From: Isoetes taiwanensis | Lineage: Eukaryota; Streptophyta; Lycopodiopsida; Isoetales; Isoetaceae | Assembly (NCBI GenBank): GCA_021234155.1 | Contig: JAJEKV010000008.1 | Span: forward strand, 17,026,006-17,090,005 | Length of the DNA stretch: 64,000 bases | Reading direction: 5' to 3' | Part shown: positions 48,790-58,440 of the stretch, one piece after another | Layout of the letters: every line of letters begins with the position of its first letter | Position numbering within the stretch: position 1 is the first letter of the stretch | Notes under the pieces: generated by a model | The model's input: the letters and a program-made list of their open reading frames with translations, nothing else | What the model was told of the DNA's origin: nothing | Databases searched by the model: none | Program-made: the position numbers and the translations under genes

Positions 48790-49522
48790 CAAGTAATTTT
48801 GAAGAGGCTATTGAAAGTAATGATTCGTAAAACTGGAGAAAAGCTATGGAGAATGAGATGCAATCCTTCAAAAAGAACAAAACCTATACCGGTGGTTGAC
48901 AAGCCACCGTAAAAATGTTATTGGCAATAAATGGATTTTTCGAATAAAACCGTGTATTGATGGAAAATCAAAGAAATTTAAGGCAAGACCTGTGGCACAA
49001 GGGTTCACTCAGAAGAAAGGGTTAGATTTTGATGAAACATTCTCACCATTGGTCAAAATTAATAGTTTGAGAATGTTACTAGCCATTGCAAACTCATGTG
49101 ACATGGAAATTCATCATATGGACGTAAGCACAGCATTTCTTAATGCAAAACTTGAAGAAGAAATCTATTTGAAACCTGCTCCTGGATTTGAGGAAGAAAA
49201 AGGAAAAGTGTGGAGATTGAACAGGGCAGTTTATGGGTTGAAACAAGCCCCAAGGGAGTGGTATAAATGTATGGATAATTATCTTCTAGAGCAAAACTTT
49301 GAGAAGTTAAAATGTGATGGGAATTTGTACAGATATAATGATGGGAAGCAGTGGTGTATTATAGCTCTTTATGTTGATGACAATATCATGGTTGCAAATG
49401 ACAAATATATCTTGGCTCAATGCAAACAACTGCTCAATAAACGTTTCCAAATGACAGATTTAGGTGAACTTAAGAGGTTCCTTGGCATTGAAGTATACAG
49501 GGACAGAGAAATAAACTGCTGA
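48790..49522 (+). pseudogene. Copia reverse transcriptase
   Basis: It copies element RNA into DNA. The N-terminal part (NWRKAMENEMQSFKKNKTY) is preceded by a TAA near 48827 and followed by a break at 48880-48910, where the usual W-x-LV-x-P-P-x-x-K pattern is garbled. From 48911 the domain is clean: NVIGNKWIFRIK, KARPVAQGFTQKKGLDFDET, MDVSTAFLNAKLEEEIYL, VYGLKQAPREWY, the active site ALYVDDNIMVA (Tyr-Val-Asp-Asp) and DLGELKRFLGIEV. A frame shift near 49515 ends the frame before RNase H. Confidence 0.92.
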
Positions 49523-49524
49523 CA

Positions 49525-50367
49525 TTGAGCCAGCAAACTCATATCCTAAATATGTTGAAGAAATTTAATATGAGTGATTGCAACATAGCACAAACTCCTT
49601 TGGTACCAGGGCAGAATATCTCGGCTAATATGTCTCCAAAAACAGAGAAGGAGAAAAAGCAAATGGAGAATGTCCCTTATAGATCACTGATTGGCTGTTT
49701 GTCTTATGTAGCAAATTGTACAAGACCAGATATAGCCTTTGGAGTAAACTTGTTGAACAGGTACAACAATAACCCTGGTTTAGAACATTGGACAGCTGCT
49801 AAAAGAATTCTGAGGTATCTGAAGGGTACCTTAGATATTGGCATTAGATATAACTCAGATGAGCTTAATTTGAAGGCCTATTGTGACTCTGACTGGGCAG
49901 GTGATTTAGACAAAAGAAAATCAACATCAGGTTATGTGGTTTTACTAGGAGGTGCCCCTGTAGCTTGGAAATGCAAAAAGCAAGGAAGTATAGCTCTGTC
50001 TAGTGCAGAAGCAGAATATAATGCTGCAACTTTGGTGACTAAAGAGGTGGTATGGGAAAGAAGACTGCTTGCCGAGCTAGGGCTGGAACAAACAAAACCT
50101 ACAATAATTTTCTGTGATAGCACAAGCTGCATAGCCATGTCCAGAAATCCTGTGTTGCATGAAAGATGCAAGCATATAGAAATGGAAGTTCACTTTATTC
50201 GAGATATGGTTGAAAGAAAACTGGTACACCTTGCATATGTTAGTACAGTAAATCAAATGGCAGATCTTCTAACAAAAGCCTTGTCACTTGGAAGGTTTAA
50301 GATGCTAAGAGATGTTTACAAAGATAATCATAGGAAAGATTACATGAAGGGGAATGTTAGAAGTTAA
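49525..50367 (+). CDS. Copia RNase H domain, intact frame
   Basis: It degrades the RNA strand of the hybrid during replication. The frame begins in the RT-RNase H connection (LKKFNMSDC, PYRSLIGCLSYVANCTRPDI). Acidic catalytic positions are visible in AYCDSDWAGD, LSSAEAEYNA and FCDSTSCI, with ending motifs HIEMEVHFIRDMV and MADLLTKALS. The stop lies 13 bases inside the 3' LTR, so the last few codons overlap the polypurine tract and LTR start. The shift from the RT frame means it would not be made with RT in this copy. Confidence 0.92.
   Translation: MSQQTHILNMLKKFNMSDCNIAQTPLVPGQNISANMSPKTEKEKKQMENVPYRSLIGCLSYVANCTRPDIAFGVNLLNRYNNNPGLEHWTAAKRILRYLKGTLDIGIRYNSDELNLKAYCDSDWAGDLDKRKSTSGYVVLLGGAPVAWKCKKQGSIALSSAEAEYNAATLVTKEVVWERRLLAELGLEQTKPTIIFCDSTSCIAMSRNPVLHERCKHIEMEVHFIRDMVERKLVHLAYVSTVNQMADLLTKALSLGRFKMLRDVYKDNHRKDYMKGNVRS
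50346..50354 (+). promoter_or_regulatory. Copia polypurine tract
   Basis: GAAGGGGAA ends immediately before the TG of the 3' LTR and would prime plus-strand synthesis. It overlaps the end of the RNase H frame. Confidence 0.85.
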
Positions 50368-51106
50368 TTATCATGTATATCCTTCATGAAGTTGGATGCA
50401 GGGACTGAAGAGTGATGGTCCAGTTGAATCCAGATCTATAGACCTTGAACTAAATATGGAGATGCAATGGTTGTAGAAATAGATACAACTCATGACTAAG
50501 GCATGCATTAAAAGTTCGAATTTTGTTTCAATGGTTCCTAAGCCCATATCGGGAAGAATGCATGTGGGATAATTCAATCCAAAAGCGTTTCTTTGTTATA
50601 ACAAATGTGGGATATTTCGGGAGCTCAGAACTCTTAAGTTAGAAGGTTTATCCGGCCGAAACCGATTGGGGATCATCAATAAATACTAAGAAAACATGTG
50701 CCTACGGTAACCCACTGTATACGCCATTGATCGAATGCCGGAAATATGGTTATGAGTTGAACCAGACTATTGCTACAGTGGTTTTGAGTGATTCCATTGC
50801 TACAGTGCAATTCGGCATTAATGACTAAGGTTTTGGTTAATGGTTAAGTTGTTTTAAGTTTACACTTGATATATTCAAGGGATTAGAGACCAAATTGTGG
50901 CTCCCTTGAGTGTGTGAATTTGCTTGTCAAATACATACTAGATATCAAGTTGTGCTTGAAGATTAAGTCTATTTTCTATTCTATTCTATTCTACTCTATA
51001 TTCTATACATTTGGGTTGAATTGAATGAACTTGCATTCTTTGAACATGATATAAGGTTGGCATTTGAGTTAGAAGGTATACATCTAGTAGATTACATTTT
51101 TCAACA
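50355..51106 (+). repeat. Copia 3' LTR with TTCTA expansion
   Basis: It pairs with the 5' LTR. It is 21 bases longer, largely because of a TTCTA/TTCTAT microsatellite at about 50973-51007, absent from the 5' LTR, where the text is simply TTTTCTATACATTTGGG. It also has CWG-type differences such as ACCAGAC here versus ACCGGAC. Confidence 0.95.
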
Positions 51107-51318
51107 AAAAAACAAAGATGGAATCCAAACAAGATGGAATAGGTTTCTTTATTAAAACAACAGAATTTAGTACAATGATTATTGCTTAGGAAAAAAAAAA
51201 ACCTCAAGGGAAAAACCTTTGTATTAATTAAAATACTAAGTTAAACACTAGGTAACCATTTCCACCAGGACCACCTGGCCCTCCGCTGCCTCCTCCTTGA
51301 GCTTCATTTCTTCCTGGA
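51107..51318. other. Spacer between the two retroelements
   Basis: This 212-base strip separates the copia 3' LTR from the chromovirus 5' LTR. On the minus strand it reads GRNEAQGGGSGGPGGPGGNG then a short tail, ending at a TAA at about 51222. It could be the Gly-rich end of a disrupted gene, or a low-complexity coincidence. No family can be named. Confidence 0.3.
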
Positions 51319-52442
51319 TGTGACGTTCCAAGTATTTATACGATGTACGTATAAATATTGAACACGTCACTCGGTATAGGTACGCCACCTGGGGTATGAT
51401 AACATAGGGGGTTGGCCACAATGGATTTAATTAGCTATGTTAACCAAATTATAAAGGATAATTATCTAAAGACATGTGATTAGGTCAATCCATAGTGGGA
51501 AGGCCATTTGGCATAACCCGTGTGCCAGCATGAGGGTTGCTAAACTAGGGCCACCAAAGGGAAGCCATCCTCATATTAGCCCAATTTCGACCCAAAGAAA
51601 GCCGGGGAGCAGCCGAAAGCCAGAAACAGCTTGTTTGTTCGTCCCCAGATCGCCAAACACCCTTTCGCTGTTGCTGTTACCCCAGTACAGCCCCATGGAA
51701 GCACCCCTTGACAACGGGTCCAGCCGAAACTCTGGTTAGTGGTAGTTAGTTTGCAAATTGTAGAATAATACTCTGGTATTCTTTTCTGGATAGTTTTGGG
51801 TGAGATTAACCCTTCTTTGGTAATTAGGAATACTTTTCAATTATGAATGATGCTCTGTTATGGGATGGTCGATGTCTCTATGAGTCAGTTTAGTCGCTCC
51901 AGTAAACAGGGATTAAAAGGGGGGTAGAGGCCTCTGAGCTTGAGTATAGAATGCTCCTAGTACTTCCTTTAACACCCTAGTAGTTTCGGCCTGTGCACAA
52001 GAGCCCACCGGGTCATAGACGCTATGGTCTGGCTTAGCACCAGACAAAGGACACAGTGGTGAAGTAGGGGGTGGAGTCTTGCACGAGCATAAAAGGCTCC
52101 TGAGACTCCTACAAGGGCTAGGCCTGATAGCCGGGCCACGGGAGGGCCGGGTATGGGTCCGACACTCCCCGGGTGTAGTGGTGTGACCCATGGGGGCACC
52201 ATGCACTTTGAGTAGATTTAGGTGAGTAAGCCGGCACGGATGCGGGGTCGCCGGACGCAAGCACGTGTCCTCTAGCTCACCCATGGAGCCACCGTGGATC
52301 CCGGAAGGGGACGCTTCCCCAACCTCGCCTCATCGGACCAGTGTCATGAACCCGAGTAGGCTCAAAGCAGATACCTTGAGATCGCTGCTCTCCAAGGCTA
52401 TAGCGGCCATAGCGTGAATCAACCCATCTGCAAAGTGTGCAC
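51319..52442 (+). repeat. Chromovirus 5' LTR (minimum extent)
   Basis: It is directly comparable with 62866-64000 over its whole visible length. The LTR must extend past 52442, because the 3' copy is cut by the window there. The first ~170 bases are almost unchanged between copies; later differences pile up at CTG/CAG/CCG words (for example ACTCTGG versus ACTCCG near 51733). Confidence 0.9.
51320..51370. promoter_or_regulatory. Nested palindrome with two TGACGT cores at LTR start
   Basis: The outer arms GTGACGT and ACGTCAC and the inner arms ATTTATACG and CGTATAAAT surround a 5-base ATGTA centre, forming an arm of about 23 bases with a few mismatches. The same structure, unchanged, is at 62867-62917. 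TGACGT is the core site of plant TGA/CREB-type bZIP factors, so an LTR enhancer role is plausible but inferred. Confidence 0.6.
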
Positions 52443-53664
52443 AGGAGGGGCGGATAGAGTGGACAACCCTAGCCGATGTTCTATGCCAGCCAACGCCATG
52501 CCAAGACTCGGTCTGCTGATCTCTTGAGGCCCAACCGCCGGTCCGATCCTCACCGAGTCCGAGAGCCGGGTAGAACCCGAGGTTTGGGTGTTTTCTTAGC
52601 TTTAGATGCATATTCTTTGCCGTTGGTATTTGGATGGATGCGCCACCCTTCGTGGTGGTTATTTATATGTGATTTATGCTGTGTGCTAACCCTTGTATTC
52701 ATGCTTCCGCGACGTGGGGCGCCATCGGCGTGGGTCGAATGACCCCTCCGGTGTCCTTCACCGGAAGCGTCTCTATGTAGACGGCCCGGGTTAGATGGAG
52801 GGTCCCGCCGGGCGAGATGGTCGCCATGGGGGGAAAGTCCTCAGATGTATACGACGACGGGTCGATATATTCGAGAGCGCCACAGTTGATATCGAGCTGC
52901 GATTTCGCTTGCTTTCGAAATCATAGCAGCCGGCCAAACACTAACTCGTAGCACTGGGTAGTTAGGAGGAGGCTAAGTTAATGTGTTGTTAGTCCCTCTT
53001 TGATGTTTGGTTCTTGTTAGGTTAAATTAGGAAATTGTAGCTTTAAAGAGGATAGGGCGTTGGAGGGCCCAAGAATTGGAGGAATTGTAAATGTCGCCGG
53101 GTAGCTCATATGATCGGAGAAGGTGGTTCCATTGGATCGGACATACTCAAATTACCCTAGAACAGTCGTCTCCGCGAAAAATGGTCAAGGGCAGGCCGAA
53201 AACCAACTCGGCTTGCTTTGTATCGCCTTGCAAATCCGGTGGAAGAGCCGAAAATGCAGCCGGCCCCGAATCGCATGATGGAGTCAACGCGCCCGCCAGG
53301 TCAACTCCGAAGCGCCGCTTTGTTTTCGACGACCCCGGTCGAGAGACGGAGCATCGTATATCGTACCGGCGCCGACCAGTATGCCTCAGCGATATTCACC
53401 GTGATAATTATTTTATAATAATAAAATTAAAAAGTTAATAGGAAAAATTTTAAAATTTCAAAAGTTATCTGGCCGTTCAAATTTCTTCTTGTTGTTTGTT
53501 TTGCCTTGCCTTCAAAGACCTTCGACCGCCCGAGAGTCATTCTTCCCTTCCATCGCCAATCGGACTTGACTCTGCCTCTTAAGCCCTTGTGCCTTGTGGA
53601 CCCTAAGCGCCTCCCTTGCCGCCTCTTCCGCCACCGGCCTCTCCCGCCCGACCCGTGAACCTTA
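52443..53664. other. LTR remainder or leader, boundary unresolved
   Basis: Somewhere here the 5' LTR should end and a primer-binding site follow. I could not find TGGTATCAGAGC or another convincing tRNA complement. A frame at 53091-53438 (plus) has no recognisable domain. An AT-rich spacer occupies about 53405-53470. Confidence 0.4.
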
Positions 53665-54880
53665 GTGCCACGGCTATGGCCAATACCAAGAGCCCCGGAT
53701 CCTTCTACCCTCGAAAGCATAGTGGAGATTTATGCCATGATCGCCCGGTACATGGCTCTGAGACCCGCCTTCATCGACATCCTTTTGGATGAGCTGGTGA
53801 ACCGTTTGAGAATAACGATAGGATCCCCTATCCTATCTATCACTTCTGAGCCATTTTTGATCCGGGTGAACCTTCGCCTCTCCTACACCATCGTCGAGCA
53901 ACATGACATGGTCATGATGCTGATTAAGTTCTATCCTCCCCAACAAGAGGGCATCTGAGGGAGGAGGACATAAGCGTAAGCCGATCGTATCGAGGCTTGG
54001 CCAAGGAAGATGACCATCGGGAGATTGAGCGAAAGCGAACACTGGCGGCTCGAAGGGAGGGATCCCGGTATCTCGGGATGGCCTTGCCGCCATAGATGGT
54101 AGAGCAATAGAGGTTCCCCATACCGCTGGCACGAGGATTCCAAAGAGCTTTATATGGGGGGAAATCCCGATATCGATAGACTACCCGACAACCATTCGGA
54201 TAGATATGGGTCCAGCGGCCTCACCGGTACCGGTGAGCTTCTTCAAGCGCAGCCCAACATTTTGCTCAGGTTCAAGAAGATCTCGAGGAGAGCCCGGAGG
54301 AACGGGAGAAGCTTGAACAGGAGGAGAGGGATCGGGCAGGGAGCGGCAGGGACCAGCGAGGTGCGAGAGCATCCTGGAGTGGGCAGGGCCCAATACCTAC
54401 CGAACGCCACCATCAAGCACCGCAAGAAGGCCGTGGCCCCGAAAATCCGACAGTCAATATAAGGAGAAATTAAAGATCGTTTCGAGCTTTTGGCAAGAAC
54501 ACCAGCCCGGTCCGGAGACAAAGAAATGCGGGATAGCTCCCGTACGGTCAGTTAGGGCTAAGACGGTGCCAAGACCGGAGGGGCGCCACAAAACCCCCCC
54601 ACAAAAGGAAACCCCATCGGTATCGACCGGTACCGCGGGCCTTGCGGAAATCCGCAAGTTCCGAGAAGTCCACACACCCCGATACGGTTACCCTTCCGGA
54701 GGATGGTACGAGAGATCGCGCCAGAGTTCAAAACCGATCTCCGCTTCCGGATCTTTTGCTATTTTGGCGCTTCAAGAGGCTGCAGAGGCCTACACGGTGG
54801 CACTTTTGGTGACGCTAACCTTTGCGCGATTCACGCAAAGAGAGTCACCATTATGCCAAAGATTTAGCCCTCGCCTGTAG
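53665..54880 (+). other. Pre-gag reading region A, broken, unknown protein
   Basis: A plus-strand frame (53665-53958) includes ESIVEIYAMIARYMALRPAF, then IDILLDELVNRLRI and QHDMVMMLIKFYPP, with helical character. Frames then shift repeatedly through a charged segment with ERKRTLAARREGSRYLGMA and EESPEERE. Composition is GC-rich, unlike the AT-rich flanking genome but like the rest of this element. No family is recognised. It could be an additional ORF of the element or a gene fragment it captured. Confidence 0.45.
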
Positions 54881-55019
54881 GGATTCGGGGAGCGCCCTTA
54901 GCCTCGTGTTACCGGGGTTTGTTTCCCTTGTAAATATTTTTTGATAAATAATAAAAAAACTCTTTTTGTTTAAGTCGAAGTTGTATTAAGAACTTTATAT
55001 TTGAATTTTTTTTAAATGT
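54881..55019. other. AT-rich spacer before promoter-like block
   Basis: A TAAATAATAAAAAAACTC-type AT-rich spacer follows the GC-rich reading region and could serve as a polyadenylation region. AATAATAAA is seen near 54946. Confidence 0.4.
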
Positions 55020-55114
55020 CAAATTGCTGACGTCAGCATAAATAAAAGGGAGTTAAAAGAACTTTTAAAGTTCATTTCAATTGTTTCTCTTCCTCTCACC
55101 TCCCTTCTAGCGCC
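55020..55114 (+). promoter_or_regulatory. Internal promoter-like block with TGACGTCA palindrome
   Basis: The perfect 12-base palindrome GCTGACGTCAGC (55026-55037) is followed directly by CATAAATAAAAGGG, a plausible TATA-like element. A pyrimidine-rich leader (CTCTTCCTCTCACCTCCC) then ends at an ATG in good context (CGCCATGGCT, 55115). The arrangement resembles a bZIP-driven plant or pararetroviral promoter. No transcript evidence is available. Confidence 0.45.
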
Positions 55115-56319
55115 ATGGCTGCCGCTGACCTTATCGCCTGGTACCATGACGGAGAGCAATGGGATCCGCAAGTCCCTTTCGATCCGGCCCTTACTCCCGC
55201 CTAGACCTCCTTGCCAACATCTTTGCGACATCCGGATTATGCGGATTTCTAGATTTCTAGCGAGGAGGAGATGCTCCCTCCTGTATTCCTCTTGGGGATC
55301 CTCCCCAACTATATCCGGAGCGGGAGGTAGTCCGAGATATTAGGAGGAGACACGCATGCATATGATGTCTCAAGGAAAGCTTCGATGGGGCAAACACCGC
55401 CCGTTATGCGGATCGGGGGCGGCAATACCTTGAGGTCGCCTTAAGCTAGCTATCCTCATGGACCAGTAAGACGTCGAGGATGAAACCTTGCACAGAGAAA
55501 AGGCAAACCGCCTTCGAGTCTTGAGAGGACCGCCAATCGCCGGGGAGCAAGCCGAGGCTTGTCGGTTGGATGCCCTTCCGTTATCTATCACCAAGGGCAA
55601 GAATATCTTCTCCCGGATGATATTATCCGACTTATCACATGGTGGTCGGATTTAGGCGCAAGCGTAAAGACCACGGCTTTATGAGCTTGCGGTATTGTGA
55701 CTTCATCGACTTCACTTCTATTGAGCTACCTCGAGGTGCGGCCGGCTGCTCCAGCCCGCCAGAGAGACTATCGAACCCGCCGAGACATTGCTACGGCTTC
55801 GACTTCGTGATGCGAGGAGCCGCCTCAGCCCTCACCGGATGCCTTCCGGCTATGGGACCTCACGCCCCAAATATCAATATGGTTGAGGTTCCCTCGAGTT
55901 CGGATGACGAGGGAGAGGATTTATATCATAATCCTACTCATGTTAAGGAGGAGCAGCAAGAACTTAAGGAAGAGGAGGTTTCCATGGATTTGGATAAGGA
56001 GGTGGCCACATCGAGACCCCCGCAAGGGGAAGGTATCATCGCAAACACCTTACCCGTTTCTTTTTGTCAGCCTTTCGGACAGGGGCAAGTTCTTTTTATA
56101 GCCCGTGATTTAGGGCCCGAGGCTGAAGCTTCATGGTGGGCCCTCCGTGCTCTTTCTACACCGGCGGGGCACAAGAAGCTCCCCCTATCGTCACGCTTAC
56201 TTATGTACTACGTGCGGCCAGGATCTTGCATCTATTGCGGCTGCCGCCACGGTAGACCCCGGGGTGACTTCTGGCCACGACACCGAATCACGCCACCACC
56301 TCCTAGGCCTACTAAATGA
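55115..56319 (+). other. Pre-gag reading region B, broken, unknown protein
   Basis: It starts MAAADLIAWYHDGEQWDP at 55115 and stops at 55202. Coding-like text continues in shifted frames, and the longest piece (55639-56319) has an acidic middle (SSSDDEGEDLY, KEEQQELKEEEVSMDLDKEV) and a C-terminal CIYCGCRHGRPRGDF cluster with three Cys and a His that could bind metal. The family is not recognised. Its upstream promoter-like block and downstream AT-rich spacer make it look like a separate transcription unit carried by the element. It could equally be a decayed captured gene. Confidence 0.45.
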
Positions 56320-56471
56320 AGAGGGAGGACCTAGCTCTTAAACTAATTGTACTACGATTTTTTTGTATTGCGTATGATTGTGGAATTTTGGGTTGGCAAA
56401 TTCTTTAGCCACTTTATAATATAATACATCTTTCTTTTCATCGATTGAAATTACTATCTTTATGAATACAA
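56320..56471. other. AT-rich spacer between reading regions B and C
   Basis: A strongly AT-rich interval with TTTATAATATAATACATC, in contrast to the GC-rich frames on both sides. It could hold polyadenylation or promoter signals. Confidence 0.4.
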
Positions 56472-57029
56472 TTGAAAATTATTCCTTCTATCATGTGTTT
56501 TGCTGGGTTATTCGAGTTGGTCTATAACAAAACTATACAACCCTCTATATTCATTTCCAATTGTCTTGCGAAGAGACCCTTTGGGAATATGAGGAGAGGA
56601 TTACGTAACATGATAAGGAGGGATGATCCCCGCAGCCTTGAACAGGACTATGGCCAAAGATATGGAGAATATCCAGAATGGGATGAAGGCTATGAGATGG
56701 AACCTCCGCCACCAGGAGAACCTTATGATCCTGACAAAGGGTTGGAGATAGTTAACATCCTTAGGGACAGAGCTTTCGAGGACCTCAAGCAGACGCTGTG
56801 CCGTACCTGGGACTATTGGAGCATGTCCAGGCACGAGGCTTTCGAGGACGCCAATGATCACCTGTGGCAACTCTTCTATGCTCTGCGAAGGCTTTTCAAC
56901 CTTCTCATTGTTAGCCCAACATGGGAATACCAACCAGTGATTGTCCAAGCCTGGGCACGCTACAAGCTCGTTAGGGCTGTGCGTGAGAGTGTTCGCTATT
57001 CAATTCTGTACCCCTTTGCGAACCCCTAG
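56472..57029 (+). CDS. Intact 185-codon ORF of unknown family, before gag
   Basis: Uninterrupted on the gag strand. Residues 1-35 are hydrophobic or basic. Residues 45-80 are charged and proline-rich (RRDDPRSLEQDYGQRYGEYP, EMEPPPPGEPYDPD). Residues 85-185 are predicted helical with a Trp/Phe/Arg-rich pattern including DRAFEDLKQTLCRTWDYW and HEAFEDANDHLWQLFYALRR, two similar AFED-x(n)-W segments that may be an internal repeat. No known domain is recognised. It is followed by an AT-rich spacer with AATAAT/AATAAA-like words (57168-57182) and then by gag. Intactness beside heavily damaged pol frames is notable. It may be an accessory ORF of the chromovirus; a gag N-terminal extension is less likely because of the spacer. 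Confidence 0.6.
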   Translation: MKIIPSIMCFAGLFELVYNKTIQPSIFISNCLAKRPFGNMRRGLRNMIRRDDPRSLEQDYGQRYGEYPEWDEGYEMEPPPPGEPYDPDKGLEIVNILRDRAFEDLKQTLCRTWDYWSMSRHEAFEDANDHLWQLFYALRRLFNLLIVSPTWEYQPVIVQAWARYKLVRAVRESVRYSILYPFANP

Positions 57030-57282
57030 GCCGGATCTTTCTAGTTTCGTTTTTTTTTATAATGTTTGTGAGTTCACTCTAAGTTCCAGTTGTATCATGT
57101 TATCTTTGTATAATACTCCTGTACCAACTTTTGATGTGAAACTGTAATAGGAAAGTTTTCCCTTCTTATAATAATAAATTTCCTTTGTGTTCTCTCTCTA
57201 CCCCTTTGTTCGACATGATACAATTTGTAAGAATTTATCTGTTATAAATATGCTTATACCTTTTTCATGCTCGATTTAGACG
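57030..57282. other. AT-rich spacer before gag
   Basis: A T-rich interval with several TATAAT/AATAAA-like words. It could be a 3' processing region for the ORF before it or a leader for gag. Confidence 0.4.
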
Positions 57283-58440
57283 GTGCCCGTAACGCCGCTT
57301 GGCAGACACCCTCCAACGCCCGAGGGTGACTCTGACGCAGAACCGATGTTAATGAAAAGGCAGTTAGGCGAATTACAGGCCTATGTATTGCATGCCAACC
57401 CACCGCAACAAACCCAGGAAGATGGACCGGAGTTACCTCCGCTACCACCGAGTCCACCTGCACAACTGTGACCATCTCCCCTGGAGCTAGTCCTGTACCT
57501 GCACCGAGGAGGCCTCATGCTAAGCGTCACCGAAGTTCCTCTACGGATAGTGCCACTTCCTCACGTTCAACCACTTCGGGGTCTTCTGATTCATCGGTAT
57601 CAGCTGGTGACCATGCAAAGCGCCGGGATAAGGAGTACCGTAAGACGGTTGATACCGCCATAACTAGCATATGGAAGAATAGGAAATTGGCCCAGTTTGA
57701 TGGAAAATCCAGAGGCGGACTGAATGCAGAGTCCTGGTTGGACGAAATGAAGGAGTTCGGGAAGTCTTATGGCATGACGGAAAAGGATACAGGAAAGGTT
57801 GCCACCACCAACCTTACAGGAGCTGCCCGTATTTGGTGGAAGGGCTATGCCAGGGCCAAGCATCTGGACAGGAGCAGATGCAACTTCAGGAAGTTTGCCA
57901 AGGCGTTCAAGTCGCATTATGTGCCTCGTGCGCACAAATGCCAGCAGATTCAGACCCTCTATAGGTTGGAGCAGAAGGGTATGTCGGTCCGTGCTTACAC
58001 CGATGAGTTTATGCGCTTGAGGTCAGATGTTCCGGGAATGAATGAAAAGAGAGTCGAGAGGGTTATATTGAAGGGTTGGCCCTATCAATTAAACGGATGG
58101 TTAAAAGCCATAGACCCAAAATCGGGCTCGTGGAGGCTGAGGCTAAGGCATTGAGCCTCCGAGGAGGACACACCAAGAAATCGCGATCCGCCCTACTCCT
58201 TATTCAGCCCCGCCCAGCCATACCATACAAAAACCCGTTCACGGGCCAAGTCCCGCCCTTCTCAAGTAACTCAGATAGCCAGCGGAAAAAAGTTACTTTC
58301 GACAAATGGACAAACAGAAGCAATGTCTAAGAAGGAAGTACAAGCCTCTTACGCCTATTCCTAAGGAGGCCCGAACAGCTCAATACGATAAGGCATGTTA
58401 AGGTGGCGCGACCTGGCACTTTTATGCACAAACCGCCCTT
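57283..58440 (+). pseudogene. Chromovirus gag, frameshifted, decayed zinc knuckle
   Basis: Gag forms the particle core. The N-terminal piece (57283-57471) is proline-rich (PPLPPSPPAQL). The main frame (57468-58154) has a Ser-rich basic linker and the Retrotrans_gag core: NAESWLDEMKEFGKSYGM, GAARIWWKGYARAKH, FRKFAKAFKSHYVPRAH, TLYRLEQKGMSVRAYTDEFM and ERVILKGWPYQL. After 58154 the frame shifts. A CCHC knuckle expected near 58395-58440 survives only as a Cys, an Arg-Cys-Gly-like and HFYAQ-like text with indels. Frameshifts separate all three parts. Confidence 0.85.

Larger units (their letters stand above)
45257..51106 (+). mobile_element. Ty1/copia LTR retrotransposon, complete but broken
   Basis: Order is LTR, primer site, gag, protease, integrase, reverse transcriptase, RNase H, polypurine tract, LTR, which is diagnostic for copia. 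LTRs of 731 and 752 bp begin TGTTAGAAG and end TTTTTCAACA. Runs of six A flank both outer ends, compatible with a 5-bp AAAAA target duplication. The polyprotein is interrupted by frameshifts in the second zinc knuckle and in integrase, a stop before RT, and a frameshift between RT and RNase H, so this copy cannot make its own enzymes. Several breaks sit at expected CTGG sites and may be sequence artefacts. Lineage within copia is not assigned. Confidence 0.95.

Noticed and set aside
51107-51318. Gly-rich host gene end on the minus strand
   Set aside because: It is a short low-complexity frame without splice signals or a recognisable family; kept only as a note.
53665-57029. Endogenous pararetrovirus inserted in the chromovirus
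   Set aside because: The promoter-like TGACGTCA block prompted the idea, but no movement-protein, coat zinc-finger or second reverse transcriptase signature is present in this interval.
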